Shown: piece by piece, positions 26,367 to 34,828 of the stretch
Layout: every line of letters starts with the position of its first letter
How positions within the stretch are numbered: the stretch's first letter is position 1
DNA from: Candidatus Nanopelagicales bacterium
GTDB taxonomy: Bacteria; Actinomycetota; Actinomycetes; S36-B12; UBA5976
Length of the DNA stretch: 41,684 bases
Assembly: GCA_023260395.1 (NCBI GenBank)
Contig: JALQVI010000007.1
Span: 1 to 41,684 of the forward strand
Reading direction: 5' to 3'
Position numbers and translations under genes: made by a program
Notes under the pieces: generated by a model
Told to the model about the DNA's origin: nothing
Database searches by the model: none
Seen by the model: only the letters and a program-made list of their open reading frames with translations

Positions 26367-28304
26367 TTACTTCACGCGCTTTTGCGTGAATGTCGTTTCG
26401 ACTATGCGCGATTCACCAATGGCATTTACGGCCTTGAGTTGGAATCGATACACATGCAACTTCTTTAGTTTGCGAACTGTGAAAGAGTTATTTGCCAGCG
26501 ATGCGCTCTTCCAAGCGCTCCATACGCGAGTTCCAGACTTATCTAAAATTCGATATTGGTAAGTCACTGGAATCAAACTTGTCGCACTCTTCCATGACAT
26601 CACGGCACGAGTTTTTGATTGATAGGACCACTTTGCCCCACTGACAAGTTTGGGCAATCCAGCAATTACAACCTTGGCTTCGCGCTGCGTGATGACGCTA
26701 TTCGGACGTGGCGATGGAGTGACTGACGGCGTAGCTGATGCAGAAGGAGTTGCACTTCGCGACGTCGAAGGCGTGGCGGTTCGCGACGTAGAAACGGTTG
26801 GCGATGGTGACCCTGTCGGCGTTACCGGTAGCGACTGTTTAACGCGAACTGTGTACGTGCCTAACGGCAACAACTTTGAATTCGCATCAACATGCGCCCA
26901 GTTATAAGCAACTGGACCAGTCGCCGTTGATGTTCCTTCTGCGTGACCGACAACTGTTTTATCAACATCATTGACAACATCAATAGACCACGTTGCACCT
27001 TTAAGAATTACTGCAGAAATTGCAACGGGATCAGCCGCACCATCGGCAACCACACTTGGTGTGGTTTTTGGAATCGCAAGGACTGGCGTTAAGAGTTCTG
27101 CAATGCGATCACGGATGGCTGGTAGTTCTGGGTACAGGAACTTTCCTGGGCATACAGTTTGGCCGACATCGCGATGGCCAGAAATCGTCAACACGTGTGC
27201 CACATCGCCCTCGCGATATCGAGAAAGATGATGCGGGTCGCTTCCCATCGGGATATTGGCGATGGCTTTAGGGTCAAGTCCGTACGGCGCAATTTTCCAT
27301 GCCATAAGTCCCGCGATAGCCTCATCCATTTTTGCAAGTGCATCAGAACCAGGACTTGCTTCTTGAAAATTACCAATCGCTGAAATCGCAAAAGTATTGA
27401 CATTCATACCTGCGGTGTGTGCGCCAATGGCAGGACGAGACGGTCCGTCACATGGCGTGGTGACAACTCGCGGACATCCTGAACGGCCTTCGTACACATT
27501 GCCGTAGAGATCAATAAGAAAGCTGTAGGCCAAATCTTTGTAATGCAGGCTGTGCGTGTAATACGAATACAAACTTCGCATCTCTGCTGGTCCTTGCGAA
27601 GCTGAGTAATTATTCGAGCTTGCAGTGTGATGTAAAAAGCCTGCGATGATTTTTGTTCCCATACCTGGGTCTTGATTACGCCAGGACTCGTTAGCACCCC
27701 ACTGTGCTCGAGTTATGAGATTTGGTCGCGGTACGACTGCTCCCTGTGGCGAGGTGACAGTCGTTGGCACAGCAGCGGCGGCATTGCGAGTTGCAATCAG
27801 TGAACGATCGTTATCTGTGACAGTGGAATTCACCAACGACAAGGTGAGATTCGATGGCAGCGTGCCTGACACATTCGTCACCCGAAGTGCAACACCATCC
27901 GCCGGCGCAGTTAACAGCGGGTCCGTACCAGCCAGACTGTTGCGGGCCTCAGCTGAATCACCATCAGCGCCATGTTCATTGCTCCACGACAAGTTGGTCC
28001 ATGGCGACCAAACGCCATTTTCTTGGACTCGGACTTCAAATTTTGACGAATTATCGATTGCACCTTGCCACGTCGCACCCACCAAGGTGAATACGTCGGT
28101 TTTCTGAGGCGCCGCCAAAACTGTGCGAATTCCAGTTGCCACGTGTTGCGTTGAAACTGCACGAACCGCAATGTGAGTGTTGGCAACTGGTGGTGCATAA
28201 CTGCGATACGCCTGAACTGGCGCTTGCAAGCTTGTGACTCCAACGCAGAGCACAAAGGCAAGAAACCCTATATGGGCACGCTGAAGTGGTCTGCGGGGAA
28301 GCAT
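26367..28304 (-). CDS. Secreted N-acetylmuramoyl-L-alanine amidase, PGRP/Amidase_2 type
   Basis: Predicted to cleave the muramoyl-L-alanine bond of peptidoglycan outside the cell. From the ATG at 28304, a signal peptide (about 1-33, ending PVQA) is followed by a beta-rich region with VQENGVWSPWTNLSW, then a peptidoglycan-recognition domain at about 195-405: ITRAQWGANESW, FLHHTAS (Zn ligand His), YSFLIDLYGNVYEGR, GAHTAGMNVNTFAISAIGNF and SGHRDVGQTVCPG (Zn ligands His and Cys). A Ser/Thr/Pro linker (about 491-535) leads to a Fn3-like C-terminal domain with YRFQLKAVNAIGES. A TTG 7 codons upstream (28325) is the alternative start, but AAGGA abuts it directly. First gene of the amidase-TIGR03089-manB operon, divergent from the LCP gene. 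Confidence 0.9.
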   Translation of the reverse strand: MLPRRPLQRAHIGFLAFVLCVGVTSLQAPVQAYRSYAPPVANTHIAVRAVSTQHVATGIRTVLAAPQKTDVFTLVGATWQGAIDNSSKFEVRVQENGVWSPWTNLSWSNEHGADGDSAEARNSLAGTDPLLTAPADGVALRVTNVSGTLPSNLTLSLVNSTVTDNDRSLIATRNAAAAVPTTVTSPQGAVVPRPNLITRAQWGANESWRNQDPGMGTKIIAGFLHHTASSNNYSASQGPAEMRSLYSYYTHSLHYKDLAYSFLIDLYGNVYEGRSGCPRVVTTPCDGPSRPAIGAHTAGMNVNTFAISAIGNFQEASPGSDALAKMDEAIAGLMAWKIAPYGLDPKAIANIPMGSDPHHLSRYREGDVAHVLTISGHRDVGQTVCPGKFLYPELPAIRDRIAELLTPVLAIPKTTPSVVADGAADPVAISAVILKGATWSIDVVNDVDKTVVGHAEGTSTATGPVAYNWAHVDANSKLLPLGTYTVRVKQSLPVTPTGSPSPTVSTSRTATPSTSRSATPSASATPSVTPSPRPNSVITQREAKVVIAGLPKLVSGAKWSYQSKTRAVMSWKSATSLIPVTYQYRILDKSGTRVWSAWKSASLANNSFTVRKLKKLHVYRFQLKAVNAIGESRIVETTFTQKRVK

Positions 28305-28378
28305 ATTTGTAATTCTGCCCCACAATCCTTATGAATCAGTGCATATAACTGCCTATTAGCGCCCAATGTTCAGGAATT

Positions 28379-28421
28379 GTCAGGTCTGCGCCCAAGTTTT
28401 GGGAACACCCTGAAACCTGAC
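28379..28421. promoter_or_regulatory. Nested inverted repeats in the amidase/LCP divergent region
   Basis: GTCAGGT (28379-28385) and ACCTGAC (28415-28421) flank a region that itself contains CCCAA-GTT-TTGGG (28391-28403). This sits between the divergent amidase and LCP genes and may be a shared operator or an LCP leader structure. No clear promoter hexamers were found. Confidence 0.4.
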
Positions 28422-28434
28422 GTACCATCAATAG

Positions 28435-29964
28435 ATGTCCGAAAACACGCCCGCCCGCGGAAAGCGTCGTGCTCAACCTGCCAAAGTACCGGCCAGCGTT
28501 AGCCCATGGATCCGTCGACTAACAGCCGTAGCCTCTGTTTTCATCATGATTTTGACCGCCGTTGGTGGCGGCGCTGTGTACGCGATAAACAACCTCGACA
28601 AGAACATCAACACCGTGGACGAAAGTGATCTGGGCACTAGCTCGCCGGCTCCGTATGTGCCAAGTGACACCAGCGCTACGAATTTCCTCATTATGGGAAG
28701 CGATACTCGCGCGGGCCAAGGCGCTGGGTTTGGCAACGTTGGCGGTGCGCGCTCGGATACTGCACTTCTCGTTCACCTTTACGAAGGTCGCAAACAAGCT
28801 CTCGTAGTTTCAATCCCCCGCGACTCATTTGTCTCGATCGGGCCGTGCAAGCAAAGTGACGGTGGCGTCGTTGGTCCTTGGCAAACCAAGTTCAACGCAG
28901 CATTTGCCTACGGTGGACCGGTTTGCACAATCAAGACGTTGCAAAATCAAACTCGCATCAAGATCGACAAATTTATGGTTATCGACTTCAAGGCTTTTAA
29001 GTCTGTTGTCGATACTCTCGGTGGCGTAAAAGTTTGTCTCACCACACCGGTTTATGACCCTTATATCAAGGGCCAAGGTGGCAGTGGACTTAACCTACCT
29101 GCTGGGTACAGCACAATCAGTGGCAAGCAAGCACTTGCATTCGTGCGAGCACGCGAATCCATCGGCGATGGTAGTGACCTTGGCCGTATTCAACGTCAAC
29201 AAGAATTCCTCAGCTCGATGATTCGTGGCATGCAAGAAAAGCACTTACTCACTAATCCTGCGTTGATGTACCGGTTGCTCAATGTTGTGACCGAGTCACT
29301 AACCACGAGCAAGAACTTGAGCAGCATGAAGGCGCTCGAAGATTTTGCGTTGTCACTTGCAAACCTCAAGCCTGGCAACATCACATTTGTCACCACGCCA
29401 TACGAACTCATTGGTGATGGCAACGTGCACTGGACCAGCAAGACAGATCAATTGTGGAAAGCTGTTCGAAATGATCAGCCATGGCCACCAGTTAGCGATT
29501 CTGCAAGCGCCACACCAAGCGCCAGTGCATCCCCTTCAGCCAGCGCAAGTCCTTCGGCAAGCGAGTCAGCACCAGCACTTGTCACACCTGCTGATTCAGT
29601 GAAAGTCATCGTGCTTAATGGCACCAAGACCACAGGCCTTGCCCGTAAAGCTGCTGATCAGCTCGCCAAGCTCGGTTACAACATCACCTCTGTTGGTACT
29701 GCCAATTCCAAAGTGTCAGCGACTGAAGTTCACTTCAACTCCAAGTTCAAAGCTGGGGCTCAGTCACTTGCGTACTCAGCCCACACCAGCCTCTTGACCA
29801 AGGACAACACTCTTACCAAGTCCGTTGTTCTCGTAGTTGGACCAGACTGGGCGAAGCCGCGCAAGGTTGTCATTGCAACTCCAACAAAGAGTTCACAGAC
29901 TGGCACTGTCAATGCTGGCGAAGCAGTCTGCACCGAAGGCAACAACCGCATCAAACTTAAATAA
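28435..29964 (+). CDS. LCP family (LytR-CpsA-Psr) glycopolymer-peptidoglycan ligase
   Basis: LCP enzymes transfer teichoic acids, arabinogalactan or other glycopolymers from undecaprenyl or decaprenyl diphosphate onto peptidoglycan. The 509-residue protein has a basic cytoplasmic N-terminus, a transmembrane anchor at about 28-50, and the LCP domain with NFLIMGSDTR (83-92), RSDTALLVHL (105-114), VVSIPRDSFVSI (123-134), DTLGGVKVCL and FVRARESIGDGSDLGRIQRQQEF. These supply the conserved Asp and Arg residues that bind the pyrophosphate. A Ser/Ala/Pro linker (about 354-385) leads to a C-terminal LytR_C domain (SVKVIVLNGTKTTGLARKAADQL). It converges with the GT2 gene with an 8-bp overlap. The surrounding cluster makes it the likely ligase for the polymer made at 30-37 kb (inference). 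Confidence 0.93.
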   Translation: MSENTPARGKRRAQPAKVPASVSPWIRRLTAVASVFIMILTAVGGGAVYAINNLDKNINTVDESDLGTSSPAPYVPSDTSATNFLIMGSDTRAGQGAGFGNVGGARSDTALLVHLYEGRKQALVVSIPRDSFVSIGPCKQSDGGVVGPWQTKFNAAFAYGGPVCTIKTLQNQTRIKIDKFMVIDFKAFKSVVDTLGGVKVCLTTPVYDPYIKGQGGSGLNLPAGYSTISGKQALAFVRARESIGDGSDLGRIQRQQEFLSSMIRGMQEKHLLTNPALMYRLLNVVTESLTTSKNLSSMKALEDFALSLANLKPGNITFVTTPYELIGDGNVHWTSKTDQLWKAVRNDQPWPPVSDSASATPSASASPSASASPSASESAPALVTPADSVKVIVLNGTKTTGLARKAADQLAKLGYNITSVGTANSKVSATEVHFNSKFKAGAQSLAYSAHTSLLTKDNTLTKSVVLVVGPDWAKPRKVVIATPTKSSQTGTVNAGEAVCTEGNNRIKLK

Positions 29965-30823
29965 TTGGTGGACGTCCGGCTTTCGTCAGACGCCAAACGG
30001 TTGACCACTTCATTGCCCGACGACCATGTGGCGATGTCTTGAATCCGTCCACGAAACCTTTCCACCACGCAACATAATTTTCTTTATTGCGGGCACGCAA
30101 AGTCGTGATCGCGATCCACGTAAATAAATAAATCGGGACAAGTACCCAGGGCAAATTGCGCTTGGCTAACCACACGCGGTTGCGTGCAGTTTGGTGCCAA
30201 AAGACCGCATGACGAGTTGGGCTCTGCGCACTGTGATGCGTAATGATGTCGGCCGCGTACCACGAGACTTGACCACCATCCCAAATGCGCCAGCACAAAT
30301 CCATGCCTTCATGTGCGTAGAAAAATTCATCCGCCCAACCGCCGGTGCGCACCAAGGTTTCGCGCGGCAACAACATGCCGGCGCCTTCCCACAATGTCGT
30401 TCCGATACTCGATCGGGCAGGATCACCTGCAACGAGTCGCGGCACACAACGCGATGGAGTTTCACCTGTGTCTGGATCAGTGGCTCGCGGTTGCACGATG
30501 CCAACTTCTGGTCGACTTTGCAAAATGTCGAGCATTCGACTGATGGTGTCATTCGCAGGCAAGAACGCGTCATCATCGAGATAAAACATGTAGTCGCCAG
30601 TGACTAAATCAGTTCCTGCTGTGCGACCACCTGGAATACCGAGATTTTCCGGCGAATAAAAACCTTTAACTCCTGCCGGTAAATCAACTGGATCCCAAGA
30701 GTTACCTACGACAACAACATCAAGGTCAATTCCGGTTTGAGCAAGCAGAGAGTCGAGTGCGCGCTTGAATTCAACAGGGCGCGTGCCCATCGTAATGATG
30801 ACAGCGGCAACGGTGCGGTTCAT
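29957..30823 (-). CDS. Glycosyltransferase family 2
   Basis: The 288-residue enzyme has the GT-A fold signature: AAVIITMGTRPVEFKRALDSLL, ENLGIPGGRTAGTD, the metal-binding YLDDDAF (Asp83-Asp85), GAGMLLPRETLVRTGGWADEFFYAHEGMDLCWR with the catalytic-base region, and amphipathic helices near the C-terminus. It transfers a sugar from a nucleotide donor to a lipid or polymer acceptor on the cytoplasmic face. From memory, similar GT2 enzymes adjoin CDP-alcohol phosphatidyltransferase genes in Streptomyces envelope clusters. Its start overlaps the stop of the upstream CDP-alcohol enzyme (ATGA, 30820-30823), implying coupled translation. Donor and acceptor are unknown. Confidence 0.9.
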   Translation of the reverse strand: MNRTVAAVIITMGTRPVEFKRALDSLLAQTGIDLDVVVVGNSWDPVDLPAGVKGFYSPENLGIPGGRTAGTDLVTGDYMFYLDDDAFLPANDTISRMLDILQSRPEVGIVQPRATDPDTGETPSRCVPRLVAGDPARSSIGTTLWEGAGMLLPRETLVRTGGWADEFFYAHEGMDLCWRIWDGGQVSWYAADIITHHSAQSPTRHAVFWHQTARNRVWLAKRNLPWVLVPIYLFTWIAITTLRARNKENYVAWWKGFVDGFKTSPHGRRAMKWSTVWRLTKAGRPPII

Positions 30824-31647
30824 CGAAGCTTGCTCGAAGACATGATTGAAATGAAGTGTCCAATCAAGGTAATAATCGCCAACGCCAACATGCCAAGCAA
30901 CGTCACTTGAGTTGCCCGTATGTCGCCACGTGCTGCATCAATAACCGCAGCAACAAGAATCACGAGAGTCATTTCGATGCTGTGAAAGATTCGCTGGAAT
31001 GGGAGGAATTTAGTTAGGCCACGAAGCTTGCGCAATGCTGAGTTTTGCGGAGTGCTGGCGGCCTTCACATCAGCAAGTTTGTCCAAGCCACTGTGTGAAC
31101 GGGCAACATGCACCGAGTCATTCAATGCTTTATTCCACAACACAAAGATTGACAGCAATGCGCCATACCAAGGCCACCACGAAACTGTTGTTTCGCCGAA
31201 AATCGAAATGCCACCAGCAGCACGGATACCTAACGCAACGGGAATGAGACCTTCGACCGTGTAGTGCGCGACTTTGTCGAGGAATATTCCTGCAGGCGAA
31301 TATTTTTCAGTCCAGCGCGCAACTTCACCGTCTGCGCAATCCCACACCATTTGATACTGGGCGAGAACCGCAGCGATGATTGCACCTGGCAGCCCTTGAA
31401 TCAACAGTGACAAAGCAGCAAGCTTGCCGATCACAATCATGATCATCGTGACCGTGTTTGGACTGACCTTTGCCATGATGAGGTGCCGAGTGAGGTACAC
31501 CGAAACTTTTCGCAGGTAGACGTCATTGAGCCAATGTTCTGAGTTCGCTCGATTAAGAATTTCAGGTGGCTGAGTAATCTCGCGCACTTGTGCCACGGAT
31601 GGTTTGGCAGGGCGCTGCGGATTCGTCACTGTGCCATTATCGCGCAT
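30820..31647 (-). CDS. CDP-alcohol phosphatidyltransferase with His in place of the last motif Asp
   Basis: These membrane enzymes displace CMP from a CDP-alcohol by an alcohol acceptor, forming phosphodiesters. The family motif is visible: Asp103-x2-Asp106-Gly107-x2-Ala110-Arg111-x8-Gly120-x3-Asp124-x3-His128. The final position is normally Asp and serves as the catalytic base. About five or six hydrophobic helices follow, with a 45-residue cytoplasmic N-terminus. The downstream GT2 overlaps by 4 bp and the DUF5941-type gene ends 8 bp upstream, so the three form one operon. The substrate pair cannot be read from sequence; the context points to a polyol-phosphate used in a surface polymer rather than to bulk phospholipid. 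Confidence 0.88.
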   Translation of the reverse strand: MRDNGTVTNPQRPAKPSVAQVREITQPPEILNRANSEHWLNDVYLRKVSVYLTRHLIMAKVSPNTVTMIMIVIGKLAALSLLIQGLPGAIIAAVLAQYQMVWDCADGEVARWTEKYSPAGIFLDKVAHYTVEGLIPVALGIRAAGGISIFGETTVSWWPWYGALLSIFVLWNKALNDSVHVARSHSGLDKLADVKAASTPQNSALRKLRGLTKFLPFQRIFHSIEMTLVILVAAVIDAARGDIRATQVTLLGMLALAIITLIGHFISIMSSSKLR

Positions 31648-31654
31648 CGCTGCA

Positions 31655-33436
31655 CTAGTTCACGGATGTGAGTTGCACAAACCATTGACGTGATGCGAGA
31701 ACCACGAAAATTGCTGTGAAATACAGCCCACCTATGAGCAGTGCGGCATCAAATGGAATGACGAAGCCGACGGCAAACAAGGTAAATAGCGCGACTCGAA
31801 TTTCAACACCCAATCCAAAGCGAGTCAATTCAATTGGGTATTCGTAACCTGCCAATGCGCGATACATCGTGTCGTAGTGATGAAACGCGACTGCGAATAA
31901 CCAGAGGTATCCGATTTCGTGATACCGACACACGGCTGCGATGAGACCAAGTTCAATAAATCGCAAAATTGAAGGCACTGCCCACCCAAACCGACCAGCA
32001 AGTGGATGTGACCCATCGCCCAAGAACCAGGACATCAAGAAACCAGCATCTATTTGTCGTTCAACAATGTCGCAGCCTGAGATTTCTTGCTGATGTGTCC
32101 AACGACGGCTACGCATCACGCGTCCGAAAGTCACATAGGCCAGACCGAATAATCCTGCTACCCACAGCACAGAAAACACCAAGCGCGGCGAGCCAAGCAA
32201 TGCGCCGACCGAGATGATGAGCCAGCGTTCGCCAATCGGTAAATAGATAACGCGCTTTAGCCAATAAATCGCACGACGTGAATTCAGCGAAGCAGATGTA
32301 TCCATCAATGAACCGGCACTTGCTACGCCGTTGTCAACACTTTGAGTCAGCGGCATTTCGACGAGGGCGGATTCGCGCGCACCGCGAATGGCAACAAAGT
32401 TGTAGTCCGCTAAGTGGCGAACAGTCTGCAAAACAACAAGCGCCATGGCAATGCGCCAAAAGTTATCGCCATGCCGAGCTGCGCCAAATGCTAGTCCGGC
32501 ATACAGCGCATATTCCTTGACGCGATCAGTAGCTGCATCTAGCCAGGCACCGAGTTGAGATGAAACGCCGGTGTATCGAGCCACTTCACCATCGGAGCAA
32601 TCAACAATGATCGAAAGTTGAACCAGAACAGCGCCGACGGCAAGCGCTAGATGATTGCCCGTCATGAACAACGCAGCAGCAATCGCTGAGATTGCCAAGG
32701 ACGCCAGAGTAATTTGATTTGGTGTCCATCCGCGTTTCAGCGCAATCATCGTGACTCGTGCGGAAAGCTTGCGCAACACAAACGTCGAATAAAAACCATC
32801 ATTCGAACGAAGCGCGCGCCGCATACGAATTTCTTCATCGTCCTGCGAATCAGCGTGCGCAATTGCAGCATCAAATTCTTTACGAGGACGTTCACAAAAA
32901 CCAGTCGGTTCCAGTGGCGCAACTGGAAGTGCAGCGCGAACCATAATGACCGTCAACATCTCGGCCATCGATCCAGCGTGAGCTAGTTCGGCGATGTAAC
33001 TTCGAGCTTCTTTGAGTGCGCGAAGCGATTGTTCAGATGAACCGATGCGAACGAGCCCCAGCTGCTCGTAATTCGGAGCTGAAACACGGTGGTGTTCAGA
33101 GGCAGCGCTAAGAACCTGTTTGTTGGCTACCCGAGCTGCGCTTGCAAAATTTCCAGACTCGCTCTTTCGCACTAATGCCGCGTTGGTCGACCACTGCCCG
33201 CGAATCAACGCATCCATCATCGCTTGTCCTGTGACGAGCCGAGAATCTACGACGATAACCGAGCCACTCGAGTGCAGCTGAATGACTTCTTCGAGGACAT
33301 CGCTTTGGTCACGTAAAACGCTGGGGTTTGCGCCTGAAAAAGTGATTTGGTCCACTAAACGCGCCAAAACCGCAGGCTCTACCTGAGCTTGATCGTCAAT
33401 CACTACATGTAGTTGTGACGGTTCTATCCGCGACAT
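31655..33436 (-). CDS. DUF5941-type protein with CDP-alcohol phosphatidyltransferase domain
   Basis: A 593-residue fusion. Residues 1-210 form a soluble alpha/beta region (LHVVIDDQAQVEPAVLARLVDQI, SVIVVDSRLV) that looks like a degenerate nucleotidyltransferase; no GxGTR loop is seen. A linker follows, then a membrane CDP-alcohol phosphatidyltransferase domain with a complete motif: Asp279-x2-Asp282-Gly283-x2-Ala286-Arg287-x8-Gly296-x3-Asp300-x3-Asp304. The C-terminal 150 residues (HPLAGRFGWAVPSILRFIELG, FHHYDTMYRAL) form another membrane region of the DUF5941 kind. The ATG at 33436 is preferred because GAAAGGTG lies just upstream; the frame stays open to 33541, which would overlap the divergent TagF-like gene. 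It may make the phosphodiester-linked headgroup of the polymer (inference). Confidence 0.85.
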   Translation of the reverse strand: MSRIEPSQLHVVIDDQAQVEPAVLARLVDQITFSGANPSVLRDQSDVLEEVIQLHSSGSVIVVDSRLVTGQAMMDALIRGQWSTNAALVRKSESGNFASAARVANKQVLSAASEHHRVSAPNYEQLGLVRIGSSEQSLRALKEARSYIAELAHAGSMAEMLTVIMVRAALPVAPLEPTGFCERPRKEFDAAIAHADSQDDEEIRMRRALRSNDGFYSTFVLRKLSARVTMIALKRGWTPNQITLASLAISAIAAALFMTGNHLALAVGAVLVQLSIIVDCSDGEVARYTGVSSQLGAWLDAATDRVKEYALYAGLAFGAARHGDNFWRIAMALVVLQTVRHLADYNFVAIRGARESALVEMPLTQSVDNGVASAGSLMDTSASLNSRRAIYWLKRVIYLPIGERWLIISVGALLGSPRLVFSVLWVAGLFGLAYVTFGRVMRSRRWTHQQEISGCDIVERQIDAGFLMSWFLGDGSHPLAGRFGWAVPSILRFIELGLIAAVCRYHEIGYLWLFAVAFHHYDTMYRALAGYEYPIELTRFGLGVEIRVALFTLFAVGFVIPFDAALLIGGLYFTAIFVVLASRQWFVQLTSVN

Positions 33437-33529
33437 GGGCACCTTTCCCCGGGAAAATAGCCTGATAAACAAGCCCGATAGAATTGTTGCACGGTTACTT
33501 GGTTCCACAAACGCTTGGAGTGCCTCGAA

Positions 33530-34828
33530 GTGAGTCCACAATCTCTACGGTCCTTAGTGCCGCAACCCGTGGCATCGGCTATCGCTACAGTCCTGGACGC
33601 AATTGGCCTGCGTGAAAAGTACGTCCGTGGCCCACATGGCTTTGATCCCAAACGTGGCGTGTCGGCTGATGTTGCTGTGTATTACCCAGACAATGTGTCC
33701 AAGTTGTACCAATTGACTCAGTGGCTGCCCGTTTTTGAAAATCATCCATCGGATCTGACTTTTGCTGTTGTTGTTCGCAACATTCACACTTTCAAGGAAC
33801 TCGAAGGCAAGACCTCATTGCCACTGGCACACGTTCCAAATTTCACAGACCTGATGAACCTGTATCGCGTCAGTCCTTTCAAGGCAGTTGTTTATGTCAA
33901 CAATGGCGTGGCAAACTTTCAGTCGCTCAATGTTGGCGAGCTGGCTCACGTGCACATCAATCACGGAGAGAGCGACAAAATTTGCATGGTGAGCAACCAG
34001 GCAAAGGCATATGACCGCGTGTTTGTCGCCGGCGAAGCTGCAGTACAACGACATCGTGCAGCGTTATCGGAATTCAACGAAAAGAATCTGGTGCGTATTG
34101 GTCGACCACAACTTGATCAACATCCAGATCCAAGTATCTCAGAATCAACCCGCTTCACTATCCTGTACGCTCCAACGTGGGCCGGTGAAGACGAAGCGAA
34201 CAACTACACCTCAATGGAATTCATGGGCGCGAAAATTATCGATGCTTCTCTTGCGCAAGAGAATTCTCGCGTAATTTACAAGCCGCATCCACGAATCATT
34301 GATGCCACGGACGAACGTATCCAAAAGAATCATCAGCACATCGTGAAGGCGATCAAGTCAGCAAACCAACGTGATTCATCTGCAGGCCACGAGATCCGTG
34401 AAGCCGGTGACATCCTTGCTTTGTTCCCACGGACAGATTTATTAATTTCTGACGTGTCGAGCGTTGGCTTGGATTTCTTGTACTTACGTCCAGAAGCTCC
34501 GCTTATTTTGACTGATCGCCGGGACAACGTCGAGCAACTGCGTATTGATGCTCCGATTAGCGTGGCCACACCGGTATTGACAAAATCCAACATTGGCGAA
34601 GTTGCAAAGATCATCAACGATGTTATTTCACTTGATTCGTATGTCGAAGAACGTAAGCAATTGCGCGCTTTTTACTTCGACAACGTGCAGACTGGTCAAA
34701 GTAGCGAACGGTTCTTTACTGCCCTTCGTGAAACCATCGAACAGCACTCTAAAGATTTAGCTCGAGCACGGTCGCTTGCCGCAACTGGCACGGGACCACA
34801 CATCACACGTAAGGAAGATGGACAGTAA
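33530..34828 (+). CDS. CDP-glycerol:poly(glycerophosphate) glycerophosphotransferase-like (TagF/TagB family)
   Basis: TagF-family enzymes add polyol-phosphate units from CDP-polyols to a lipid-linked primer or growing teichoic acid chain. The conserved residues are present: VHINHGESDK with His145, LYAPTWAGE, YKPHPR with His253, and DLLISDVSSVGLDFLYL with Asp308. At about 432 residues it is a single-domain enzyme without an N-terminal glycosyltransferase. GTG at 33530 is chosen because GGAG lies 9 bases before it; TTG at 33515 is an alternative. The stop TAA overlaps the next ATG (TAATG), so it begins a tight operon with the nucleotidyltransferase and the ABC exporter. The exact polyol is unknown. 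Confidence 0.88.
   Translation: MSPQSLRSLVPQPVASAIATVLDAIGLREKYVRGPHGFDPKRGVSADVAVYYPDNVSKLYQLTQWLPVFENHPSDLTFAVVVRNIHTFKELEGKTSLPLAHVPNFTDLMNLYRVSPFKAVVYVNNGVANFQSLNVGELAHVHINHGESDKICMVSNQAKAYDRVFVAGEAAVQRHRAALSEFNEKNLVRIGRPQLDQHPDPSISESTRFTILYAPTWAGEDEANNYTSMEFMGAKIIDASLAQENSRVIYKPHPRIIDATDERIQKNHQHIVKAIKSANQRDSSAGHEIREAGDILALFPRTDLLISDVSSVGLDFLYLRPEAPLILTDRRDNVEQLRIDAPISVATPVLTKSNIGEVAKIINDVISLDSYVEERKQLRAFYFDNVQTGQSSERFFTALRETIEQHSKDLARARSLAATGTGPHITRKEDGQ

Noticed and set aside
33437-33541. Upstream extension of the DUF5941-type protein
   Set aside because: A good ribosome-binding site (GAAAGGTG) precedes the ATG at 33436, and the longer form would run into the divergent TagF-like gene.
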